64,000 nucleotides of DNA from Streptomyces pristinaespiralis (GTDB taxonomy: Bacteria; Actinomycetota; Actinomycetes; Streptomycetales; Streptomycetaceae), in contig NZ_CP011340.1 of NCBI RefSeq assembly GCF_001278075.1, forward strand, positions 7,313,501 through 7,377,500, in the 5' to 3' direction. Both the position numbers and the translations under genes were made by a program. Below are positions 18,231 to 26,365 of the stretch, piece by piece. The notes under the pieces are model-generated. The model was not told the DNA's origin and made no database searches. It worked only from the letters and a program-made list of their open reading frames with translations. Position 1 is the first letter of the stretch; each line of letters begins with the position of its first letter.

Positions 18231-18268
18231 GGCGCCGCCGCTCCCGTGGGACGGGGAGCGGCGGCGCC
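18231..18268. terminator. strong bidirectional hairpin terminator
   Basis: A 15-bp perfect stem (18231-18245 with 18254-18268) and an 8-nt loop lie between the ABC exporter gene and the convergent 19-codon gene. TTTC follows on the plus side. Confidence 0.8.
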
Positions 18269-18283
18269 TTTCGTGAACGATCG

Positions 18284-18343
18284 TCAGACGAGCCAACCCA
18301 CGAAGTGGACGACGCCGGCCAGCAGGTTGGTGATGAAGTTCAT
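18284..18343 (-). CDS. 19-residue hydrophobic peptide
   Basis: A micro-gene encoding MNFITNLLAGVVHFVGWLV. It has its own ribosome site, GAGGAG 11 nt before the ATG, and the hairpin at 18231-18268 follows its stop codon by 15 nt. The peptide is almost wholly apolar with one His and one Trp, long enough for a single membrane-inserted or amphipathic helix. I do not recognise a function. It could be a membrane-active peptide, a subunit of a membrane complex, or the visible part of a small RNA. The clean ribosome-site and terminator architecture is the main reason to believe it is expressed. Confidence 0.6.
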   Translation of the reverse strand: MNFITNLLAGVVHFVGWLV

Positions 18344-18599
18344 GGTGATGCTGTCTCCTCGTACATGGTGCTCATGATGGGACTGCGCAGTCGCCGCGGT
18401 CTGCAGCCCGTCGCTTGCGCACCGTAAGCATCCCGTGCGGCAAGGGCGTTGGGCCCGCCGAGCCCGTACGACCACACGTTCTGGGGAACAACCGCGCTAG
18501 CGTTCGTCTGTTCGCGCCCGGCTGGGTGGTCGGCGGGGGCGTCGTGTCGTCGGACGCCGGCTCCCCGGATCGGCCCGGGCACCGGGTTAGCGTGCCCGT

Positions 18600-19469
18600 A
18601 TGACGAACGAGCCCTCGCCGCCGGGACGGTCCGGGCGCCGGCCCCGCCTGACGCGCCGCGGTCGGCTGGTGCTGGTGGCGGGCGCCGTGGTGGTGACGGC
18701 CGCAGCGGTCCTCGTGCCGCTGCTGACCGCCGAGCCGGAGAAGCAGCACCGCCCCCCGCCGCCTTTGCAGCAGAAGCTCGTCATCCCGGAGGGCTGGCGC
18801 GCCACCCAGGTGTACGCCGCGGTCGACAAGGCGCTCGAGGCCCCGCCGGGTACCACCGGGAAGACCGCCGCCACCGCGAAGCTGAAGCTCCCGGCCGACG
18901 CCCGGGGCAACCCGGAGGGCTACCTCTTCCCGGCCACGTATCCCTACGACACCACCAGCACCCCGGCCGGCCTGCTCAGTTTCATGGTCAACACCTCCGC
19001 CCAGCGCTTCAGCAGCCGGCGCATCGCCGATGGGATCGCCCGCAACCGCCTGACTTTCCATCAGGCGGTGAACATCGCCAGCATCGTGCAGGCCGAGGCC
19101 GACACCGCCGAGGACATGGGCAAGGTCGCCCGCGTCATCCACAACCGGCTCGCCCAGGGCATGCCGCTCCAGATGGACTCGACCATCAACTACGCGCTGG
19201 GCCGCAGCACCGTGGACACCACGACCGCGGACACCCGGCTGCGCAGCCCGTACAACACCTATGAGAACCAGGGCCTGCCGCCCTCACCCATCGACAACCC
19301 GGGGGAGGAGGCGATGCACGCGGCGGTCTCGCCGCCGCCGGGGGACTGGCTCTACTTCGTGACGGTGGAACCGGGCGACACCCGCTTCACCAGCAGCTAC
19401 GAGGAACATCAGCTGCACGTGGCGGAGTTCAACGCCGCACGGGCGAAGGCCCGTGCCACGGGCGACTGA
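18600..19469 (+). CDS. short MltG/YceG-like endolytic transglycosylase
   Basis: 289 residues: a basic N-terminus, one membrane segment (LVLVAGAVVVTAAAVLVPLL), then a YceG domain facing outside. Family motifs are PEGYLFPATYPYD, NIASIVQAEAD (the Glu of this helix is the expected catalytic residue), MDSTINYALG, SPYNTYENQGLPPSPIDNPG and the final YFVTVEPGDTRFTSSYEEH. MltG enzymes cut nascent glycan strands and end peptidoglycan polymerisation. This copy is well under the usual length and lacks the long N-terminal region, so it is likely a paralogue. TTAGCGT about 10 nt before the ATG and no ribosome site suggest a leaderless message. Confidence 0.85.
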   Translation: MTNEPSPPGRSGRRPRLTRRGRLVLVAGAVVVTAAAVLVPLLTAEPEKQHRPPPPLQQKLVIPEGWRATQVYAAVDKALEAPPGTTGKTAATAKLKLPADARGNPEGYLFPATYPYDTTSTPAGLLSFMVNTSAQRFSSRRIADGIARNRLTFHQAVNIASIVQAEADTAEDMGKVARVIHNRLAQGMPLQMDSTINYALGRSTVDTTTADTRLRSPYNTYENQGLPPSPIDNPGEEAMHAAVSPPPGDWLYFVTVEPGDTRFTSSYEEHQLHVAEFNAARAKARATGD

Positions 19470-19490
19470 GACGCCGGCACGGATGGGCGG

Positions 19491-20573
19491 TCACACGGGT
19501 GCCGGTTCCTTCTCGAGCAGCCGGGTGATCTCCCGTACGGCGGCCCGTCCGGCGCGGTTCGCACCGATCGTCGAGGCCGAGGGGCCGTAGCCGACGAGGT
19601 GCACGCGGGCGTCGCGCGCCGCCCGGGTGCCGTCCACCCGGATGCCGCCGCCCGGCTCACGCAGGCGCAGCGGCGCGAGATGGTCGATCGCCGCCCGGAA
19701 GCCGGTCGCCCACAGGATCACATCGGCCTCGACGCTCCGGCCGTCGTCCCAGGCGACCCCGGACGGTGTGATCCGGTCGAACATCGGCAACCGGTCGAGC
19801 ACCCCGGTCCGGCGGGCCTCCCGGACCGCGTCGGTCAGCGGCAGGCCGGTCACCGAGACGACGCTCCTCGGCGGAAGTCCGCGCCGTACGCGTTCCTCGA
19901 CCAGCGCGACCGCCGCCCGCCCGGCGTCCTCGTCGAACGGACCCTCCCGGAAGACCGGGGGCCGTCGTGTCACCCAGGTCGTCCCTGCCGCCACCTCGGC
20001 CAGCTCCATCAGATGCTGGGTCCCGGACGCTCCGCCGCCGACCACGATCACCCGCTTGCCCGCGAACTCGTCCGGGCCGCGATAGTCCGCGGTGTGCAGC
20101 TGCCGGCCGCGGAAGGTCTCCTGTCCCGGGTAGCGCGGCCAGAACGGGCGGTCCCAGGTCCCGGTCGCGTTGATCAGCGCCCGCGTCGACCAGACCCCCT
20201 CGGAACTCTCCACCGACAGCCGTCCGCCGTCCCCTTCACGGACGGCCGCGACCCCGACGGGCCGGTGCACACCCAGGCCGAAACGCCGTTCGTAGTCGGC
20301 GAAGTACGCGCCGATCACCTCCGCGGAGGGCCGTTCGTCGTCCGCGCCGGTCAGTTCCATGCCGGGCAGGGCGTGCATGCCGTGCACCTTGCCGTAGGTG
20401 AGCGAGGGCCAGCGGAACTGCCAGGCGCCGCCGGGCCGCGGGGCGTGGTCGAGCACCACGAAGTCCCGGTCCGGCAGCAGGCCCGCGCGCCGCAGGTGGT
20501 ACGCGGCGGACAGGCCGGCCTGCCCCGCGCCGACGACCACCACGTCCACTTCCCGAGCTCCCAAGTCGTTCAC
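19491..20573 (-). CDS. flavin-containing monooxygenase, CzcO-like
   Basis: About 360 residues with two dinucleotide folds: the FAD motif VVVGAGQAGLSAAYHL at the N-terminus and the NADPH motif VIVVGGGASGTQHL in the middle. The ILWATGFR and LVGYGPSASTIGANR segments are typical of NAD(P)H-dependent flavoprotein monooxygenases that oxygenate S, N or ketones. GTG at 20573 (VNDLGARE) is the chosen start. A second GTG about 24 nt further in has a better-spaced GGGAG and could be the true one. It is divergent from the YjbQ-family gene; the substrate is unknown. Confidence 0.87.
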   Translation of the reverse strand: MNDLGAREVDVVVVGAGQAGLSAAYHLRRAGLLPDRDFVVLDHAPRPGGAWQFRWPSLTYGKVHGMHALPGMELTGADDERPSAEVIGAYFADYERRFGLGVHRPVGVAAVREGDGGRLSVESSEGVWSTRALINATGTWDRPFWPRYPGQETFRGRQLHTADYRGPDEFAGKRVIVVGGGASGTQHLMELAEVAAGTTWVTRRPPVFREGPFDEDAGRAAVALVEERVRRGLPPRSVVSVTGLPLTDAVREARRTGVLDRLPMFDRITPSGVAWDDGRSVEADVILWATGFRAAIDHLAPLRLREPGGGIRVDGTRAARDARVHLVGYGPSASTIGANRAGRAAVREITRLLEKEPAPV

Positions 20574-20647
20574 GTTTCTACCAACAGGGCGGGCGGCACG
20601 GATCTTCCCGCGGGGCCCCACCGGCCGCGGGACGAGAGGATGGGGTC

Positions 20648-21070
20648 ATGCCCGGAACCTTCACCACCACGACCCTGTCCATCAGCACCGGCTCCGACGA
20701 GGCGGTCACCGACCTGACCACGGAGTGCGAGCGCTTCCTCAGCGAGAACGCGAACGGTGCCGACGGCCTGCTCAACATCTTCGTCCCGCACGCGACCGCC
20801 GGTATCGCCGTCATCGAGACCGGGGCGGGCAGCGACGACGACCTGCTGGCCACGCTGCACACCCTGCTCCCGGCCGACGACCGCTGGCAGCACCGGCACG
20901 GGAGCCGCGGCCACGGCAGGGACCATGTGCTGCCCGCACTGGTCCCGCCCCATGCGACGCTGCCCGTGATCGGCGGCCGGCTGGAGCTCGGCACCTGGCA
21001 GTCCGTGTGCCTGGTCGACACCAACAAGGACAACCCGGACCGCCGGGTCAGGTTGAGCTTCCTGGGCTGA
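20648..21070 (+). CDS. YjbQ/UPF0047 family protein (secondary thiamine-phosphate synthase-like)
   Basis: A 140-residue protein of the YjbQ fold. Conserved residues are seen in VPHATAGIAVIE, HGRDHVLPALVPPHATLPV, GRLELGTWQSV and DTNKDN. Several His and Asp residues in these motifs line a metal or phosphate pocket in solved structures. E. coli YjbQ has weak thiamine-phosphate synthase activity, but the physiological role is not settled. A GC-rich hairpin follows. Confidence 0.85.
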   Translation: MPGTFTTTTLSISTGSDEAVTDLTTECERFLSENANGADGLLNIFVPHATAGIAVIETGAGSDDDLLATLHTLLPADDRWQHRHGSRGHGRDHVLPALVPPHATLPVIGGRLELGTWQSVCLVDTNKDNPDRRVRLSFLG

Positions 21071-21104
21071 CGGGGCCGGCCACGCTCGACCCCGGCCGCA
21101 CGCG

Positions 21105-21137
21105 GACGCCCCCGGGGAGCGGTCCACCGGGGGCGTC
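21105..21137. terminator. hairpin terminator between convergent genes
   Basis: An 11-bp perfect stem (21105-21115 with 21127-21137) around an 11-nt loop, placed between the YjbQ-family gene and the convergent ferredoxin-reductase fusion gene. Confidence 0.7.
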
Positions 21138-21169
21138 GGAGCCAGGGCGGCGCGGCGGCCGCGCGTCGG

Positions 21170-22828
21170 TCAGCGTGGTATCAGACGACGGCCGGACCTC
21201 GCCGACTTCACCAGCTCCGCGACCGTGGCCAGCTTGACCCGCGGCCGGCCTTCACGCCGGCCTCGGGCGACCTCGGCCCGCTCGATCGCCGCCAGCCCGG
21301 ACGCGTCCACGACCTGGCGGTTGCGGCTGCGGACCAGCCGCTGGAACGCCTTCGCCGGACGGGCGGGCGCCGGCAGCGTGCCGTCGACGGCGTCGGAGAG
21401 GAGCGTGCCGACCGTCTCGGCGGCACACGTGCGGTTCGCGCCGATGCCGCCGGAGGGCCCGCGCTTGATCCAGCCCACGACGTACGTCCCCGGCATCCCC
21501 GTCACGCGGCCGTTCTCGTGCGGCACGGTGCCGGTGGCCTCGTCGAACGGCAGGCCGGCGATCGGTGCTCCCCGGTAGCCGACGGCCCGCATCAGCATGC
21601 CGGCGGGTATCTCGCGCGCTTCCGGTGTGCCCGTGGTGCGCACGGCGCGCGCGGCGCGCACGGAGTCCTCGCCGAGGATCTCCGACGGTGCGGAGTGGAA
21701 ACGGAACACGATGCGCCGCCCCGGGGCGGGCGGGAGGGACCAGTCCACCGCGCGGCGGGTGACGTCCTTCAGATCGGCGGCCTTGTCCTTGGGGCCGGCA
21801 CCGGTGATGCCCGCACCGATCCGTGGATCGTGGTCGTCCACGACCAGTTCCACGCCGGGCAGGTGCTTGAGGGCGAGCAGTTCCGACCTGGTGTACGCCG
21901 CGTCCGAGGGGCCGCGGCGGCCGAGGAGCACCACCTCGCGCACCTTCCCGGCGCGCAGGGCGGCCAGCGCGTGGTCGGCGATGTCGGTGCCGGCCAGCGT
22001 CTCCGGATCACTGACCAGGATCCGGGCGACGTCGAGGGCGACGTTGCCGTTGCCGACCACGATCACGCGCTCGGCCGACAGGTCCACGGCGTCCGCCGCG
22101 ACCTCGGGGTGGGCGTTGTACCAGGCGACGAACGCCGTCGCGGAGATGCTGCCGGGCAGGTCCTCTCCCGGGATGCCGAGGCGGCGGTCGTACGACGCAC
22201 CGACCGCGTAGATCACCGCGTCGTGGTGTGCGGCGAGCTCCTCCGCCGTGACGTCCTTGCCGACTTCGACGCCCAGGTGCATCCGCACCCGCGGATGCGT
22301 GTGGAACCGCCCGAAGGCGTCACCGGCCTTCTTGGTCGCCGGATGGTCCGGTGCCACGCCGTAGCGCACGAGACCGCCGGCCACCGGCAACCGGTCGACC
22401 AGCGTCACCTCGGCGCCGGTGTGCAGCAGCAGGTCCTGCGCCGCGTACATGCCGGCCGGGCCGGTGCCGACGATCGCGACCCGGATCGGCGCGAAGTCGG
22501 CCGGCAGGACCCGCTTGAACTCCGGCGCTCCCCAGACGTGGAAGTTCGGGCTGTCGCCCGCCGGTTGCGGCACCTGGTCCTCGAAGTAGGCCGCGTTGAT
22601 CGCGGCGTACTCCTGCTGCGACCCGGACAGGCTGTCGACGGGGAAGATCGCGTCCACCGGGCAGGCGTCCGCGCAGGCGCCGCAGTCGATGCAGGATCTC
22701 GGGTCGATGTACAGCATCTCCGTGCTGCCGAAGGCCCGTTCCTCCGGGGTGGGGTGGATGCAGTTGACCGGGCACACGGCGACGCAGGTGGCGTCGCTGC
22801 AGCAGGTCTGCGTGATGGCATAGGTCAT
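21170..22828 (-). CDS. fprB: ferredoxin-fused ferredoxin:NADP+ reductase (FprB type)
   Basis: 552 residues. The N-terminal 7Fe-type ferredoxin has CCSDATCVAVCPVNC and CIDCGACADACPVDAI. The adrenodoxin-reductase-like part begins at about residue 113 with the FAD motif VAIVGTGPAGMYAAQ. It continues with GGLVRYGVAPDH, the NADP motif VIVVGNGNVALDVARI and GWIKRGPSGGIGANR. Electrons pass from NADPH through FAD to the attached iron-sulfur domain. The gene lies 65 nt downstream of the diiron oxygenase in the same direction, so I infer it reduces that oxygenase. No ribosome site is visible. Confidence 0.93.
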   Translation of the reverse strand: MTYAITQTCCSDATCVAVCPVNCIHPTPEERAFGSTEMLYIDPRSCIDCGACADACPVDAIFPVDSLSGSQQEYAAINAAYFEDQVPQPAGDSPNFHVWGAPEFKRVLPADFAPIRVAIVGTGPAGMYAAQDLLLHTGAEVTLVDRLPVAGGLVRYGVAPDHPATKKAGDAFGRFHTHPRVRMHLGVEVGKDVTAEELAAHHDAVIYAVGASYDRRLGIPGEDLPGSISATAFVAWYNAHPEVAADAVDLSAERVIVVGNGNVALDVARILVSDPETLAGTDIADHALAALRAGKVREVVLLGRRGPSDAAYTRSELLALKHLPGVELVVDDHDPRIGAGITGAGPKDKAADLKDVTRRAVDWSLPPAPGRRIVFRFHSAPSEILGEDSVRAARAVRTTGTPEAREIPAGMLMRAVGYRGAPIAGLPFDEATGTVPHENGRVTGMPGTYVVGWIKRGPSGGIGANRTCAAETVGTLLSDAVDGTLPAPARPAKAFQRLVRSRNRQVVDASGLAAIERAEVARGRREGRPRVKLATVAELVKSARSGRRLIPR

Positions 22829-22893
22829 GTCGTCAACTCGGCTCGGCTCGGCTCAGGTTCGGTCGGGTCGTCGGGTCGGGTCGCGGCCTGGGG
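22829..22893. repeat. simple direct repeats in the gap between the oxygenase and reductase genes
   Basis: The 65-bp spacer is built of short reiterated strings: CGGCT three times near 22840-22853 and GGTCG/GGGTCG several times in 22861-22883. The arrangement leaves no clear ribosome site ahead of the reductase gene. It may reflect slippage, or an RNA structure between two cotranscribed genes. Confidence 0.5.
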
Positions 22894-23808
22894 TCAGATC
22901 AGGTTGGCGCGCTTGTAGAAGAACAGGGCCGGACCGGTGAGCAGACCGGCCGAGGCCAGGAACTCCATGAGGCCCGAACAGCTCGACCGCATCATGGACT
23001 TGTGGTGCTCGTTGGCCTTGGCCTCGTCGACAGCGCGCCGCTCGTCGAGTCCGGCGTTCGCGTAGACGCTCCTGTTCACCATGCTGGTGACGATGACGTA
23101 GGACGCGACAGCGACGACGAAGGCGTTGATCTGCCGCCGGATCCGGCCCGCTCCCCGGAGGCGCCTACGCGTCTCGTCACGGGCGAACTTCATGTGCCGG
23201 GACTCCTCGACGACATGGATGTTGTTGATCGTCCTGACGAACGGCACAACCCGCTCGTCGCGCATCCAGTCGCGCTGCATGACGTCGAGAACCTCTTCCG
23301 CGACGAGGATCGCGGCGTACGCCGCCTCGCCGAAGGCGACGGTCTTGAAGACGCGGCCGAGTTCGACCGCGAGGCGGTGCGGCCGGTACGCGGGGGCCCC
23401 GAGCTTCTGGGCGCCGCGGGCGAACATGATCGAGTGCCGGCACTCCTCGGCGATCTCGGTGAGCGCCCACTGGAACCTGGCGTCGGTCGGGTCCTTCGCG
23501 TAGATGTCACGGAGGACCATCTGCTGAAGGATCATCTCGAACCAGATGCCGGTGCTGGCGACGGACGCGGCTTCCTGCCGCGTCAGCTCCTTGCGCTGGG
23601 CGTCCGTCAGTTCGTTCCAGTACGCGGTGCCGTAGAGGGTGCTCCACTCGGGGCTGGCGCCGTGGAAGTCCTTGTCCAGCGGCGTCTCCCAGTCCACCTC
23701 TGTGGCGGGGTCGTACGCGAGCACGGCGGCCGAGTCGAGCAACCGCCGGGCGACGTCCTGCTCGTGGGGCCGTTCCTGCGACTTGGGCCGGAGGGTGCTG
23801 CTGGACAT
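22894..23808 (-). CDS. AurF-like diiron oxygenase
   Basis: A 304-residue helical protein with paired metal-binding helices: EIAEECRHSIMFARG in the middle and HVVEESRHMKFARDE later. These ExxxH-type patterns mark the p-aminobenzoate N-oxygenase (AurF) branch of non-haem diiron proteins. The ATG at 23808 has AGGAG 7 nt upstream. The reaction is unknown; N- or C-oxygenation of a small molecule or fatty acyl chain is possible. The fused ferredoxin-reductase gene downstream supplies a plausible electron source. As I recall, M. tuberculosis fprB (Rv0886) also has such a neighbour (Rv0885). Confidence 0.85.
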   Translation of the reverse strand: MSSSTLRPKSQERPHEQDVARRLLDSAAVLAYDPATEVDWETPLDKDFHGASPEWSTLYGTAYWNELTDAQRKELTRQEAASVASTGIWFEMILQQMVLRDIYAKDPTDARFQWALTEIAEECRHSIMFARGAQKLGAPAYRPHRLAVELGRVFKTVAFGEAAYAAILVAEEVLDVMQRDWMRDERVVPFVRTINNIHVVEESRHMKFARDETRRRLRGAGRIRRQINAFVVAVASYVIVTSMVNRSVYANAGLDERRAVDEAKANEHHKSMMRSSCSGLMEFLASAGLLTGPALFFYKRANLI

Positions 23809-23907
23809 GGTGCGGCTCCTCGCAACGAGTGGTGTGATGTTCCTTGTTCCGCTGTCGGGGCCGGCGGACGCCGGCGGCCGTCCTCGCCGCCGGGGATACC
23901 GCCGCAG

Positions 23908-23956
23908 CTTGTTAGACGCGACGTCTAGCAAGCTGTTAGACGGACCGTATAGCAAG
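23908..23956. promoter_or_regulatory. two tandem palindromic operators upstream of the diiron oxygenase
   Basis: CTTGTTAGACG (23908-23918) faces CGTCTAGCAAG (23922-23932) with one mismatch. A second, looser copy follows: GTTAGACG recurs at 23935 and TAGCAAG at 23950, both exactly 24 bp after the first copies. This is the layout of a cooperatively bound TetR-family operator. It lies in the 309-bp gap 23809-24117. The rest of that gap holds no gene that I can support, only the terminator at 24056-24102. Confidence 0.65.
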
Positions 23957-24055
23957 AGCGGGCGCGGGCCTACCCCTCAGTACGAAATCGATGAGAGGTC
24001 CTGCCGGACGTCGCCGGCGTGAGCTGCGGTCAGTGCCGGAAATCAGGCGAAGTGC

Positions 24056-24102
24056 CGTGAAAAACAAGGGGGCGGGACGGCCGTACCGCGCCGCCCCGCC
24101 CC
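24056..24102 (-). terminator. intrinsic terminator of the spermidine-synthase-like operon
   Basis: A 13-bp stem with one mismatch (24069-24081 with 24090-24102) is followed on the minus strand by a T-rich run (TTGTTTTTC). This makes it the most classical rho-independent terminator in the window. Confidence 0.75.
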
Positions 24103-24117
24103 ACGTGCCCGAAGGAC

Positions 24118-25842
24118 TCAGTAGTTCTGCCACTCGTTGAGCGTGTACTCCAGCACCACCGGGTCCATCAGCGTGCTCGCCCGGACGTCCAGAGGACGGC
24201 GGTCCAGCGGGAAGACGGCGGCGGCCTCGAGGACGGCGTCGTCCAGGAACCGCAGGGGCGGCGCCTGTTCGGCCAGGCGCAGGGCCGGCGGCGGGCCGTC
24301 GGTGCCGGGGGTGGCCAGGATGAAGCCCCAGTTGCCGAAGCTCGGTACGTCCACCTGGTACTCGGTGGTGCGGTAGCCGGCCTCGCCGATCGTCGCGGCG
24401 ATGGACCAGTACGACTTCGGGGCGAAGAACGGGGACCCGCCCTGCACCATGACCTGGCTCCCGGGCTTCAGGACCTGCTTGAGCAGGTGGTAGAACTCCA
24501 CCGAGTACAGCTTGGCGAGCGCCGCGCTGTCGGGGTCGGGGAAGTCGATGACGACCGTGTCGAAGCGCCGTGTGGCGTCCCGCAGCCAGTTGAAGGCATC
24601 GGCGTTGACGGCCGTGACCCGGCGGTCGCTCAGCGCGTCCCGGTTCAGCTCACGCAGCGGCCCGAAGGTGCGGGCGAGCCTGGTCATCGCCGGGTCGAGG
24701 TCGACCAGCGTGACGTCCTCGACGTCGTCGTAGCGCAGGACCTCGCGCAGGGCGAGCGCGTCGCCGCCGCCGAGGATCAGCACCGAGGACCGCCTGCCCG
24801 ACAGCGCCGGGTGGACGAGGGCCTCGTGGTAGCGGTACTCGTCGACGGAGGAGAACTGCAGATCGCCGTTGAGGAACAGCCGCATGTCGGGGTCCCCGGT
24901 GAAGGCGGTGGACCGGGTGACGACTATGTCCTGGTAGGGCGTGGTCTCGGCGTGCACGATCGGGTCGCGGTACAGCTGCTGCCGTGCGGTCACCTCGATG
25001 TCGTCGGCCAGCGCGTACACCGTGCCCAGCACGGCGAGGACGGCCGCCATGCCGGCCAGCAGCGACACGCGTACGACACGGCGGGTCTTGCGGCGGAAGA
25101 TCCACAGGACGACGACGACTCCGGCCACGGCATTGACGGCGCCCACCACCAGCGCGCCCTTGAGCTGCCCGAACGCGGGAAGCAGCAGAAGCGGGAAGCA
25201 CAGCCCGCCGACCAGCGCCCCGATGTAGTCGACGGCGAACATGTCGGCGACGGCGCTGCCCGCCTCCTGCCGTCTGATCCGCTGGAGCAGCGTCATCAGC
25301 AGCGGGATCTCGGCCCCGATGAGGAGGCCGACGGCGAACGTGACCACCACCATCGACGGCATGTAGATCCGCAGCCAGGCGAACGACACGTAAAGGACGA
25401 GCACCGAGAGCCCGCCGACGAGCGCGAGCACTCCTTCCACCAGGGCGAAGGCGCCGACGGCCCGCCGTTGCAGCGGCTTGGCCGCCAGCGAGCCGATGCC
25501 CATGGCGAAGACCATGACGGAGATGACCACGGAGGTCTGCATCACGGAGTTGCCGATGAGGTAACTGCCCAGCGCCGTCAGGGCCAGTTCGTACACCAGG
25601 CCGCAGGCCGCGCAGAGGAACACCGCGAACAGCAGCAGGAAGCGCGCCCCCCGCGAGTAGGCGGTCGGCGGGTTCTCCGTGGCGGGTTTTGGGGCGGTGG
25701 TCCCTCCGGCGGTCGGGGCCGACGCTGCCCGGTCGGAGGCCGAGCCTTCCGGGGCTTTGCCGCCCACGGTCGCCTCGCCCGCGGTCGCCCCACCCGCGGG
25801 CGCCTCGTCCGCAGCCGTGTCGTCCGAAGTGGTGGCGCCCAT
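24118..25842 (-). CDS. membrane-anchored spermidine-synthase-like aminopropyltransferase
   Basis: 574 residues in three parts. There is an Ala/Thr/Pro-rich N-terminal tail (1-60). A block of about seven membrane helices (65-290) follows. The C-terminal half is a spermidine-synthase domain: DLQFSSVDEYRYHEALVHPAL, LILGGGDALALREVLRY, VDLDPAMTRLAR, and DTVVIDFPDPDS with the expected Asp residues. Classical enzymes move aminopropyl from decarboxylated SAM to putrescine; for these membrane forms the substrate is unproven. It is the last gene of the operon with DUF350, DUF4247 and DUF2617, and sits 8 nt after the DUF350 gene. Confidence 0.88.
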   Translation of the reverse strand: MGATTSDDTAADEAPAGGATAGEATVGGKAPEGSASDRAASAPTAGGTTAPKPATENPPTAYSRGARFLLLFAVFLCAACGLVYELALTALGSYLIGNSVMQTSVVISVMVFAMGIGSLAAKPLQRRAVGAFALVEGVLALVGGLSVLVLYVSFAWLRIYMPSMVVVTFAVGLLIGAEIPLLMTLLQRIRRQEAGSAVADMFAVDYIGALVGGLCFPLLLLPAFGQLKGALVVGAVNAVAGVVVVLWIFRRKTRRVVRVSLLAGMAAVLAVLGTVYALADDIEVTARQQLYRDPIVHAETTPYQDIVVTRSTAFTGDPDMRLFLNGDLQFSSVDEYRYHEALVHPALSGRRSSVLILGGGDALALREVLRYDDVEDVTLVDLDPAMTRLARTFGPLRELNRDALSDRRVTAVNADAFNWLRDATRRFDTVVIDFPDPDSAALAKLYSVEFYHLLKQVLKPGSQVMVQGGSPFFAPKSYWSIAATIGEAGYRTTEYQVDVPSFGNWGFILATPGTDGPPPALRLAEQAPPLRFLDDAVLEAAAVFPLDRRPLDVRASTLMDPVVLEYTLNEWQNY

Positions 25843-25850
25843 CGTCCGGT

Positions 25851-26288
25851 TCAGGAGACCGCGGCGCCGACCATGAAGGCCGTGCCGATGTACATCGCGG
25901 CCTGGACCCAGGCGGCGGGGTGGGGGCGGTCACCGTTGTCGTCGAGCACGGCGTGACCCAGCCGGCCGGGGGTGAGCAGACCCACGACGACGGCGATGAA
26001 CGTCATCACGACGACGCCGGACAGCCCGTACAGCAGAGTGCTGAGGAGCCCCAGGCCGAGGCCCTGCTCGGACTCGCTCGCCCGGATGGACTGGTCGATG
26101 ACGAGGCCGATGGCGATCGTCTGGCCGGCGAGGAGCACCGCCGCGCCGCGGTTGCGCTCGGTCCACACCACATGGACGAGTTTGCCGGGGGTCACCAGGT
26201 CGAGGGCTATGAAGCCGACGGCCATGACGATGAAGCCGACCAGACCGTAGAGCAGGGCGACGCCTGCCGACTCGAAGATCTCTGCCAC
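25851..26288 (-). CDS. DUF350 membrane protein
   Basis: 145 residues, with four hydrophobic segments arranged as two similar helix pairs: ALLYGLVGFIVMAVGFIALDLVTPGKL and TLLYGLSGVVVMTFIAVVVGLLTPGRL show the internal repeat. DUF350 proteins are of unknown function and in actinobacteria travel with membrane spermidine-synthase-like enzymes, as here. Confidence 0.85.
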   Translation of the reverse strand: MAEIFESAGVALLYGLVGFIVMAVGFIALDLVTPGKLVHVVWTERNRGAAVLLAGQTIAIGLVIDQSIRASESEQGLGLGLLSTLLYGLSGVVVMTFIAVVVGLLTPGRLGHAVLDDNGDRPHPAAWVQAAMYIGTAFMVGAAVS

Positions 26289-26365
26289 GGGTATGCCTTT
26301 CGGGGACGTCGTCGAGGGGTGCGGGTGGGTGCGCGACCGGAGTCGGAACTAGGCGCGGCGGGCGG

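Noticed and set aside
20622..20647. Small RNA or riboswitch between the monooxygenase and YjbQ genes
   Set aside because: The gap is too short and shows no conserved structure. YjbQ's link to thiamine made a TPP element worth checking, but none of its conserved cores is present.
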